Part shown: positions 1-5,030 of the stretch, piece by piece
Layout: every line of letters starts with the position of its first letter
Numbering within the stretch: position 1 is the first letter of the stretch
Origin: Gammaproteobacteria bacterium
Lineage (GTDB): Bacteria; Pseudomonadota; Gammaproteobacteria; Arenicellales; JAHEKD01
DNA: 5,030 bases
Reading direction: 5' to 3'
NCBI GenBank assembly: GCA_024638545.1
Contig: JAHEKD010000240.1
Location: 1 to 5,030 of the forward strand
Notes under the pieces: generated by a model
The model's input: only the letters and a program-made list of their open reading frames with translations
Told to the model about the DNA's origin: nothing
Databases searched by the model: none
Made by a program: the position numbers and the translations under genes

Positions 1-28
1 CTGCGATTATCTTAAAAAATGTTCTCAT
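1..28 (-). CDS. Possible N-terminal fragment of a minus-strand gene running off the left edge
   Basis: An ATG at 28 on the minus strand opens a frame that stays open to the window edge and reads M-R-T-F-F-K-I-I-A. An in-frame TAA lies two codons upstream (complement of 32-34), so this ATG is the earliest possible ATG in that frame. The other two minus frames are closed by stops near positions 7 and 12. A basic residue followed by hydrophobic ones would suit the start of a signal peptide or membrane anchor, but nine codons are too few to name a family. The ribosome-binding site is weak. If real, the gene is divergent from ttcA. This is a tentative call. Confidence 0.3.
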
Positions 29-264
29 GTATTACCGCTATTGTTCGACCTGTTCCGTAAAGTTAGGTGACGCGCGCCGGCACGATCGCGAGTTTGCGGT
101 GTTTGATAAATAATAGTGTTGTCGCAGGCGAGAACCGACTGAATTATCCCTGCTGACTGCACTGTTTGTAATATCCCGCTTTTAAATATGTAATTTCGTT
201 GTGATTTATGCCGTCTATACGATTAGAATTGGCGCTATTATCTCACTAATAATGTTAGCGTTAC
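29..264. other. Non-coding region upstream of ttcA
   Basis: These 236 bases have no sustained open frame with coding character; the longest, on the plus strand ending with TAA at 111-113, gives only about 28 codons from an ATG at 27. The left part (71-90) is a GC-rich patch with CG-rich palindromic words, while 100-264 is AT-rich, as expected for a promoter region. I found no tRNA, riboswitch-like fold or convincing regulator site here. Confidence 0.5.
166..194 (+). promoter_or_regulatory. Weak candidate sigma70 promoter for ttcA
   Basis: TTGTAA at 166-171 (4 of 6 to TTGACA) is followed after 17 bases by TGTAAT at 189-194 (5 of 6 to TATAAT, but with the important second A missing). A second option is TTGTGA at 199-204 with TAGAAT at 224-229, which has a better -10 but a long 19-base spacer. 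Either would serve ttcA at 265. Neither is strong and the choice between them is open. Confidence 0.25.
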
Positions 265-1158
265 ATGAATTCATCCAGTGTTTCATTTAAAAAACTGAAC
301 AAACGCCTGCGCCGGCATGTCGGCAAAGCCATTGAAGATTATAAAATGATCGAAGATGGCGATCGTATTATGGTTTGCGTCTCGGGCGGAAAGGATTCAT
401 ATACCCTGCTAGATATTTTAATTGCACTCCGGCGAAATGCGCCTGTCGAATTCGCTCTAGCAGCCGTTAACATGGATCAAAAACAGCCTGGTTTTCCGGA
501 ACACGTGTTGCCCGAATACCTGCAGAAGCTGGGGGTTGACTACCATATTATTGAACGGGACACCTATAGTGTTGTGAAATCCATCATCCCTGAAGGTAAA
601 ACCATGTGCAGTCTGTGTTCCCGTCTTCGGCGCGGAACCCTGTACGGTTACGCCGAGCACCATGGTTTCAACAAGATCGCACTTGGCCATCATCGTGATG
701 ATATTATTGAAACACTATTTTTAAATATGTTCCACGGCGGCAGTATAAGCGCTATGCCCCCAAAGTTACTCAGCGATGATGGGCACAATATTGTCATCAG
801 ACCGCTTGCTTACTGCAGCGAAAAAGACATCGCCAAATACGCGCGAGCAATGGCATTTCCAATAATACCCTGCAACTTGTGCGGCTCACAGGAGAACCTG
901 CAACGAAAGAAAATCAAGCAAATGCTGGGTGAATGGGAACGTCTGTATCCTGGCAGAAAAAACTCTATATTCGCGGGCCTCCAGAATATCTCGCCTTCCC
1001 AGCTTGCAGATCGCAAGCTATTCGATTTTGCCAACATCGGCAGCTCTAGCACCGAAAACATGCCTGTTAAATGGTTACCAAACACCAAACCTGATCAGGG
1101 AAAAGCCTTTGAGCCCCTTTCCAGAATCAGGGCAACAGGCGCAAATAAAGATTATTAA
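265..1158 (+). CDS. ttcA: tRNA 2-thiocytidine(32) synthetase TtcA
   Basis: TtcA is a cytoplasmic enzyme that uses ATP and a [4Fe-4S] cluster to replace O2 of cytidine 32 with sulfur in certain tRNAs (known family role). The 297-residue product is close to the usual length of about 300. It shows the PP-loop SGGKDS at residues 40-45, the conserved [16 protein letters not shown] segment from residue 71, a first CxxC (Cys115, Cys118) in [16 protein letters not shown] at 141-146 and a second CxxC (Cys203, Cys206) in PCNLCGSQ. The cluster is held by the first pair plus one cysteine of the second. The start is well fixed: an in-frame TAG at 256-258 lies just upstream and no other start codon intervenes. 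The Shine-Dalgarno is poor. The C-terminal tail after about residue 258 is divergent, as is usual in this family. The gene probably stands alone and converges on nadE. Confidence 0.97.
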   Translation: MNSSSVSFKKLNKRLRRHVGKAIEDYKMIEDGDRIMVCVSGGKDSYTLLDILIALRRNAPVEFALAAVNMDQKQPGFPEHVLPEYLQKLGVDYHIIERDTYSVVKSIIPEGKTMCSLCSRLRRGTLYGYAEHHGFNKIALGHHRDDIIETLFLNMFHGGSISAMPPKLLSDDGHNIVIRPLAYCSEKDIAKYARAMAFPIIPCNLCGSQENLQRKKIKQMLGEWERLYPGRKNSIFAGLQNISPSQLADRKLFDFANIGSSSTENMPVKWLPNTKPDQGKAFEPLSRIRATGANKDY

Positions 1159-1181
1159 AGCCCACCAGACCCGCAAATGAT

Positions 1182-1198
1182 CCGTGGACAGACCACGG
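1182..1198 (+). terminator. Perfect hairpin downstream of ttcA, possible weak terminator
   Basis: CCGTGG at 1182-1187 and CCACGG at 1193-1198 form a perfect 6-bp GC-rich stem with a 5-base loop, 24 bases after the ttcA stop codon. The position fits a transcript end. There is only TT, then CC, after the stem, so it lacks the U-run of a standard intrinsic terminator. It may be an mRNA 3' end-stabilising hairpin or a Rho-dependent end instead. Confidence 0.4.
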
Positions 1199-1234
1199 TT
1201 CCAAGAATTCGGTGACAGACGATGGATTGTTAAT

Positions 1235-1262
1235 AAAAAAACCGTGGACCGTCCCTGGACCC
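1235..1262 (-). terminator. Candidate weak terminator for nadE
   Basis: Read on the minus strand, 17 bases past the nadE stop, GGGTC (1262-1258) can pair with GGTCC (1250-1246) around a 7-base loop. The stem has five pairs, two of them G-U. Four bases later comes a run of seven T (1241-1235). The T-run is what suggests termination; the stem is weak, so confidence is low. Confidence 0.3.
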
Positions 1263-1278
1263 GTTAATAAACTGCGGG

Positions 1279-2067
1279 CTACGCTTTTATGGACTCAGGG
1301 ATTTCGCATACAGGTATTGGCCGCATTTTATGCTGATTGGCGTTATGGAATTTATGATAAATTTGGAGCACAGTTTTCTGGCGTGACGTTAATTCAGTGT
1401 CCGCTGCGCTGTCAATATAATTCATTGCCCACTCCAGTTCCGGATAACTCGCACCGATTTGATCTTCATCGGTTCTATCATCTCCCCATAAACCATCTGT
1501 GGGAGGCGCCTGGATGATTAAATCGCTAACCCCCAGGGCCTTGCCCAATAAATAGACCTCAGATTTGAGCAGATCTGCAATCGGACTTAAGTCCACACCA
1601 CCGTCACCGTATTTAGTGTAAAAACCGACACCGAAATCTTCCACTTTATTACCCGTACCCGTGACCAGATAGTTATTCAAACCGGCAAAATAATAGAGTG
1701 TCATCATCCTCAAACGAGATCGGGTATTTGCCAGGGTCAAGAACCGGCTCTCTTCATTGTCAACAATGGGCACTGATTTTAGAAATTCATCAAACACGGC
1801 AGTTAATTCAACGCTGACCATCGAGACATTGGTATAGTTTTCTTTGAGAAAATTAATATGTTGCACCGCTCTCGAGATCTGATTTTCAGACTGGTATATT
1901 GGCATTTCCAGACACACAACCGGCCTGCCGGTGCGAGCAGCCAGCGTTGACGTGACGGCTGAATCTATACCCCCGGAAACGCCTATAATAAATCCACGCA
2001 TACCTGCTTTGTCGGCATAATCATTTAACCAGTCAACAATATGATCAATCACAGCTTTAACATTCAT
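1279..2067 (-). CDS. nadE: Ammonia-dependent NAD(+) synthetase NadE
   Basis: NadE catalyses the last step of NAD synthesis: deamido-NAD is adenylated with ATP and then amidated by ammonia. The 262-residue protein is a single synthetase domain with no N-terminal glutaminase (nitrilase) domain, so free ammonia is the expected nitrogen donor. Visible motifs are the PP-loop SGGIDSA (residues 31-37), ANTRSRLRM (113-121), GTGNKVEDFG (137-146), FYTKYGDGGVDLSPIADLLKSEV (149-171), and PPTDGLWGDDRTDEDQIG (188-205). KMRPIP follows near the C-terminus. The GNKVEDFGVGFY and PTDGLWGDDRTDEDQIGASYPELEWAM wording differs from the E. coli type and recalls versions I associate with Bacteroidetes and some other bacteria; that is from memory, not a search. 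The ATG at 2067 gives the expected N-terminus; its Shine-Dalgarno is weak. It is divergent from rarD, with its own likely promoter at 2101-2129. Confidence 0.96.
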   Translation of the reverse strand: MNVKAVIDHIVDWLNDYADKAGMRGFIIGVSGGIDSAVTSTLAARTGRPVVCLEMPIYQSENQISRAVQHINFLKENYTNVSMVSVELTAVFDEFLKSVPIVDNEESRFLTLANTRSRLRMMTLYYFAGLNNYLVTGTGNKVEDFGVGFYTKYGDGGVDLSPIADLLKSEVYLLGKALGVSDLIIQAPPTDGLWGDDRTDEDQIGASYPELEWAMNYIDSAADTELTSRQKTVLQIYHKFHNANQHKMRPIPVCEIPESIKA

Positions 2068-2100
2068 TCGTGTTCACTTCAGTAGATTTGCCAGAGTGAC

Positions 2101-2129
2101 ATTTTAAAGTGCATAAAGTATCAATTCAA
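2101..2129 (-). promoter_or_regulatory. Likely sigma70 promoter of nadE
   Basis: On the minus strand, TTGAAT (complement of 2124-2129, 4 of 6 to the -35 consensus) is separated by exactly 17 bases from TAAAAT (complement of 2101-2106, 5 of 6 to the -10 consensus). Transcription would begin near 2094, leaving a leader of about 27 bases before the nadE ATG. Spacing, match and position all fit; there is no experimental support. Confidence 0.5.
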
Positions 2130-2145
2130 TCATCGTTAAGGCAAT

Positions 2146-2159
2146 TTTGTTATAACAAA
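2146..2159. promoter_or_regulatory. Perfect 14-bp palindrome between nadE and rarD, possible operator
   Basis: TTTGTTATAACAAA reads identically on both strands, centred between 2152 and 2153. It lies about 20 bases upstream of the nadE -35 and contains the likely rarD -10 element, so a protein bound here could block rarD and affect nadE. AT-rich palindromes of this size can arise by chance in promoter regions, and I cannot name a regulator that fits it. Confidence 0.35.
2148..2156 (+). promoter_or_regulatory. Candidate extended -10 promoter element of rarD
   Basis: TGTTATAAC at 2148-2156 matches the extended -10 pattern TGnTATAAT at all but the last base. No good -35 lies at the right distance upstream, which extended -10 promoters tolerate. 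Transcription would begin near 2163, giving a leader of about 55 bases to the ATG at 2218 or about 70 to the ATG at 2233. The element sits inside the 14-bp palindrome. Confidence 0.4.
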
Positions 2160-2217
2160 CAAGTTTTGCTGGCCTTTGTCTTTTGCAAGTGAGACTATCA
2201 GTCCACGATCATCACCG

Positions 2218-3144
2218 ATGCACACCCAGATAATGCAAACCAGTCAAGATACGGCCAGAGGATTCTGGCTGGCAATGTCCGGCTATACACTGTGGGGTAT
2301 CTTTCCCGTTTATTTCTATATGCTGCGTGATGTCTCAGCCGCCGAGGTACTGACTCACCGCATCATCTGGTCAATGCTGTTACTGCTTGCGTTGAGTTTT
2401 TTTCATAAAGGCAGGACTAAATGGCATCAGCTGGCCGTTTCCAGGGAGTCACTGGTTCCATGTGTTTTCAGCGCATTGTTTCTAAGCCTTAACTGGTTAA
2501 TCTTTATCTGGGCAGTGGCTAACGGGAATGCCCTGGAAGGCAGTCTGGGTTATTTCATAAATCCGTTGGTGAGCGTGGTAATGGCTGTATTTTTTCTTGG
2601 TGAAAGGCTTAATAAATACCAGCTTGTGGCCATAGGCTTTGCGATTGCGGGGGTTGCTTTCATAGTTTTTCGACTTGGTGAAATACCGTGGATAGCCCTG
2701 TCACTGGCATTCTCTTTTGGCATTTACGGGTTAATTCACAAACGCTTCGCCGTAGATGCTTTTGCCGGTCTTACCCTGGAAACAATTCTAGTTGCACCGT
2801 TGGCACTAGGCTACCTGGCCTATCTCTTTATTATTGGCGAGAATTCATTTTTAGCCTTCGGATGGCAGATTGATGGATTACTGTTATTGGCCGGGGTCAT
2901 TACTACCATGCCGCTTCTTTTATTTCTCGCTTCACTGCCGCAATTACGCCTGAGCACGGTAGGCCTGTTGCAGTATACCGTACCAACATTACATATGCTG
3001 GTTGCCATATACATACTGGGTGAAACATTACACCACGAAAAACTGATTGCATTTTGTTTTATCTGGTTGGGTTTACTGGTCTTTAGTTATGATATTTTTC
3101 GACAGCGACGACTAAAAAATCAAATCCGTTCCAGGACGCCATGA
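2218..3144 (+). CDS. rarD: RarD family EamA-type membrane transporter
   Basis: This is a hydrophobic inner-membrane protein with about ten predicted helices, as in the EamA/drug-metabolite transporter fold. Its closest named relative is E. coli RarD (296 residues), linked by name to chloramphenicol resistance, with no settled substrate. Matching segments include GYTLWGIFPVYFY near the N-terminus, EVLTHRIIWS, LNWLIFIWAV, LEGSLGYFINPLV, FLGERL, LSLAFSFGIYGL, and LRLSTVGLLQYTVPT near the C-terminus. The start is uncertain. ATG at 2218 gives 308 residues; ATG at 2233 gives 303 and aligns best with the E. coli N-terminus; a TTG at 2176 would give 322 and adds a non-conserved tail. None has a clear Shine-Dalgarno. 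The C-terminus is basic (RQRRLK), consistent with a cytoplasmic tail. It is divergent from nadE and convergent with hslU. The family is firm; the transported compound is unknown. Confidence 0.92.
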   Translation: MHTQIMQTSQDTARGFWLAMSGYTLWGIFPVYFYMLRDVSAAEVLTHRIIWSMLLLLALSFFHKGRTKWHQLAVSRESLVPCVFSALFLSLNWLIFIWAVANGNALEGSLGYFINPLVSVVMAVFFLGERLNKYQLVAIGFAIAGVAFIVFRLGEIPWIALSLAFSFGIYGLIHKRFAVDAFAGLTLETILVAPLALGYLAYLFIIGENSFLAFGWQIDGLLLLAGVITTMPLLLFLASLPQLRLSTVGLLQYTVPTLHMLVAIYILGETLHHEKLIAFCFIWLGLLVFSYDIFRQRRLKNQIRSRTP

Positions 3145-3231
3145 ACTAATCCGGGCGATTGTGAAATCAAGCATCTGGCACTATATATACGGGCCGGTCA
3201 TCGTCACGATACCTGTTGATTTAATGATCCA

Positions 3232-3253
3232 CCCGCAGGGTGAGAAATGCGGG
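3232..3253 (-). terminator. Hairpin directly after the hslU stop, possible terminator
   Basis: CCCGCA and TGCGGG (3232-3237 and 3248-3253) form a perfect 6-bp stem with a 10-base loop, and the stem begins at the base next to the hslU TAG codon (3254-3256). It is well placed to end the hslVU transcript, but no T-run follows on the minus strand. It could instead protect the mRNA 3' end. I see no convincing terminator for the converging rarD in the rest of 3145-3253. Confidence 0.4.
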
Positions 3254-4594
3254 CTAGAGGATATACTTGCTAAGATCCTCATCATTAACAAGTTCATTCA
3301 GATGATCATCCACGTACTGGGCGTCGATGGTTATCTCTTGCCCGGACATGTCGGCCGCATCGAACGAAAGCACTTCCAGTAAACGCTCCATCACCGTGTG
3401 CAATCGTCGGGCTCCAATATTTTCTGTCTGCTCGTTTACCTGCCAGGCAATTTGGGCAATTCTTTTTAGACAGTCCGACGAAAACGCAAGATTAACGCCT
3501 TCTGTCTCCATCAATGCCTGGTACTGCTCTGTCAATGAAGCATCCGGTTCAGTCAAAATTCGAATAAAATCATCCGAGGTTAGGGCTCGCAACTCTACAC
3601 GGATCGGTAAGCGCCCCTGAAGCTCGGGAATCAGGTCCGAGGGTTTCGAAAGCTGGAATGCACCTGATGTAATAAATAAAATATGATCGGTTTTTACCAT
3701 ACCGTACTTGGTGGTAATCGTTGAGCCCTCCACCAGAGGCAGCAAATCTCTTTGCACACCTTCGCGAGAAACGTCAGCACCAGATGCGTTTTCTCTGCCA
3801 ACGATTTTATCAATTTCATCTATAAAAACGATCCCGTCCTGTTCAACCCGCTGCAGGGCAATATGCTTGATTTCATCGTCATTGATTAATTTGGCAGCTT
3901 CTTCTTCAGTCAGCAGTTTTAATGCCTCCTTGACTTTGACCTTTCGTGATTTCGAACGCTTTCCACCCAGGTTTTGCATCATGCTTTGCAACTGACCCGT
4001 CATTTCTTCCATTCCGGGCGGTCCAAATATTTCTACACCCATACCTGTACTGGCGACATCAACCTCTATTTCTTTATCATCCAGTTTACCTTCACGCAGC
4101 ATCTTGCGCATGTGCTGACGTCCGGCACCATCGGTCTGGTAGTCAAGTTTACTTGAATTTGACTCAGCGCTTCGTGCCGGAGGCATCAGGATATCCAGGA
4201 CCCGCTCCTCTGCAGCATCCTCAGCTCGTGGATTAACTTTGGCCATTTCCTCCTCACGTGTCATTTTTACAGACATATCGGCGAGATCGCGAACGATGGA
4301 ATCAACCTCCCTGCCAACGTAGCCGACTTCGGTGAACTTTGTTGCTTCTACCTTGATAAAGGGCGCTTTCGCAAGGGTTGCCAATCGACGTGCAATCTCT
4401 GTTTTTCCAACGCCGGTCGGGCCGATCATCAAAATATTTTTGGGTGTAATTTCCTTGCGCAGCTCATGGTCATTAATCTGCATCCGGCGCCAGCGATTTC
4501 TGAGCGCAATGGCTACCGCGCGTTTGGCATCTTTTTGACCAATAATGTGCTTGTCCAGCTCCTGGACAATTTCCCGTGGTGTCATTTCCGACAT
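3254..4594 (-). CDS. hslU: HslU, AAA+ ATPase subunit of the HslVU protease
   Basis: HslU (ClpY) is the hexameric unfoldase that binds substrates and threads them into the HslV peptidase in the cytoplasm. The 446 residues match the family length (443 in E. coli). The N-terminus [10 protein letters not shown] is near identical to the E. coli one, which fixes the start. Visible in order: the Walker A GPTGVGKT (58-65), the pore loop GYVG (91-94), the variable I domain (about 110-240), the Walker B block ending FIDEIDKI (257-264), the sensor-1 region ILFITSGAF (305-313), the arginine-finger box QGRLPIR (326-332), the sensor-2 motif GARR (394-397), and the C-terminal tail LSKYIL, which inserts into HslV to activate it. 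The ATG follows hslV by 10 bases. Its Shine-Dalgarno (GAGGAA) overlaps the hslV stop, so translation of the two is probably coupled. All key residues are intact. Confidence 0.98.
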   Translation of the reverse strand: MSEMTPREIVQELDKHIIGQKDAKRAVAIALRNRWRRMQINDHELRKEITPKNILMIGPTGVGKTEIARRLATLAKAPFIKVEATKFTEVGYVGREVDSIVRDLADMSVKMTREEEMAKVNPRAEDAAEERVLDILMPPARSAESNSSKLDYQTDGAGRQHMRKMLREGKLDDKEIEVDVASTGMGVEIFGPPGMEEMTGQLQSMMQNLGGKRSKSRKVKVKEALKLLTEEEAAKLINDDEIKHIALQRVEQDGIVFIDEIDKIVGRENASGADVSREGVQRDLLPLVEGSTITTKYGMVKTDHILFITSGAFQLSKPSDLIPELQGRLPIRVELRALTSDDFIRILTEPDASLTEQYQALMETEGVNLAFSSDCLKRIAQIAWQVNEQTENIGARRLHTVMERLLEVLSFDAADMSGQEITIDAQYVDDHLNELVNDEDLSKYIL

Positions 4595-4596
4595 TA

Positions 4597-4606
4597 AGAT
4601 TTCCTC
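4597..4606 (-). promoter_or_regulatory. hslU ribosome-binding site overlapping the hslV stop
   Basis: On the minus strand TGAGGAAATC precedes the hslU ATG by a few bases. GAGGAA is a good Shine-Dalgarno and shares bases with the hslV TGA stop codon (4605-4607). A ribosome ending hslV is therefore placed to begin hslU, which suits the fixed partnership of the two subunits. The nearby ATG encoding Met4 is less well spaced, so ATG at 4594 is preferred. Confidence 0.7.
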
Positions 4607-5030
4607 AGTAATTTAATTCTTCGATGGTCAGCTGATGGTTTGTATAAACACATATATCTGCTGCTATATTCAGGCTTTTTTCGACGATGGCCCGAGCCGC
4701 CAGCTCAGTGTTATCAACCATGGCAATTGCTGCAGATTTTGCAAAATGACCTCCGGAACCAATTGCCATAATGCCTCTTTCAGGCTCAATTACATCGCCA
4801 TTTCCAGAAATTATTAATGATGCATCTTTATCTGCCACCAGCAATAAGGCTTCGAGTCGCCTTAACATTCTGTCAGTACGCCAGTCTTTTGCCAGTTCGA
4901 CAGCTGAGCGAACCAGTTGCCCCTGATGTTTTTCAAGCTTGCCTTCAAAACGTTCGAAAAGTGTGAACGCGTCTGCAGTGCTGCCCGCAAAGCCAGCTAA
5001 AACCTTATCCTTATACAGGCGTCTCACTTT
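4605..5030 (-). CDS. hslV: HslV, peptidase subunit of the HslVU protease (5' end outside the window)
   Basis: HslV (ClpQ) is the proteasome-like threonine peptidase that forms a double hexameric ring capped by HslU. The frame is open to the right edge, where it reads K-V-R-R-L-Y-K-D-K. By comparison with E. coli HslV (176 residues), about 33 residues are missing, including the catalytic N-terminal threonine and the early active-site residues, so the active site cannot be judged here. The GTG near 5027 is an internal valine codon, not the start. Conserved stretches include [56 protein letters not shown], and the cation-site segment DICVYTNH near the C-terminus, ending TIEELNY. The family's Gly-Asp-Ile-Cys reads Ala-Asp-Ile-Cys here. 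It is the upstream partner of hslU; the operon promoter, often heat-shock controlled in this group, lies outside the window. Confidence 0.97.
   Translation of the reverse strand, partial: KVRRLYKDKVLAGFAGSTADAFTLFERFEGKLEKHQGQLVRSAVELAKDWRTDRMLRRLEALLLVADKDASLIISGNGDVIEPERGIMAIGSGGHFAKSAAIAMVDNTELAARAIVEKSLNIAADICVYTNHQLTIEELNY

Noticed and set aside
27..113. Plus-strand 28-codon frame containing a CSTC pair
   Set aside because: It is too short, has no ribosome-binding site, and a single CxxC pair is not enough to call a zinc-binding peptide.
103..116. FNR-like half site TTGAT upstream of ttcA
   Set aside because: The second half site (ATCAA) is missing, so it does not meet the FNR consensus.
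457..1180. Open frames on both strands overlapping ttcA
   Set aside because: They overlap conserved TtcA sequence in other frames and show no family features of their own.
1212..1517. Plus-strand open frame of about 100 codons over the 3' part of nadE
   Set aside because: It lies antisense to clearly conserved NadE motifs, has no recognisable domain and no ribosome-binding site.
3161..3382. Plus-strand 73-codon frame from the rarD-hslU gap into the hslU 3' end
   Set aside because: Two thirds of it runs antisense to hslU, and the peptide has no recognisable features or good ribosome-binding site.
3327..4236. Several plus-strand open frames of 60-97 codons
   Set aside because: They are antisense shadows of hslU, whose protein is conserved end to end across this stretch.
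5025..5027. GTG as a start codon for hslV
   Set aside because: Comparison with E. coli HslV shows about 33 further residues upstream, and the frame stays open to the window edge.

Overview
The window reads as ordinary chromosomal DNA from a gammaproteobacterium of moderate GC content. This rests on TtcA, RarD, HslU and HslV, whose sequences all look close to the gammaproteobacterial versions I know. Four complete or near-complete genes and one gene cut by the right edge fill most of it. I see no insertion sequence, phage gene, CRISPR array, toxin-antitoxin pair, tRNA or rRNA.

Layout, left to right. At 1-28 there may be the first codons of a minus-strand gene that leaves the window; 29-264 is non-coding and should hold the ttcA promoter. 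ttcA (265-1158, +) encodes the Fe-S, PP-loop tRNA 2-thiocytidine synthetase. It converges on nadE (1279-2067, -), an ammonia-dependent NAD synthetase, and the 120-base gap between them carries a hairpin and a repeated 8-mer. nadE diverges from rarD (about 2218-3144, +), an EamA/RarD-type membrane transporter. The gap between these two holds a recognisable sigma70-like promoter for nadE and a perfect 14-bp palindrome that overlaps a likely extended -10 element for rarD. rarD converges on hslU (3254-4594, -), the AAA+ unfoldase of the HslVU protease. Upstream of hslU on the same strand is hslV (4605 to the right edge), the peptidase, which lacks its N-terminus here. hslV and hslU are 10 bases apart and form an operon transcribed leftwards.

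The genes do not form one pathway. hslV-hslU is a true functional unit for cytoplasmic, heat-shock-type proteolysis. ttcA (tRNA modification), nadE (NAD synthesis) and rarD (transport) are separate housekeeping functions in alternating orientation, each probably its own transcription unit. The points most worth a second look are the palindrome in the nadE-rarD control region, the NadE subtype (its signature segments resemble versions I associate with Bacteroidetes), and the unclear rarD start. I found no convincing evidence of an undescribed system.
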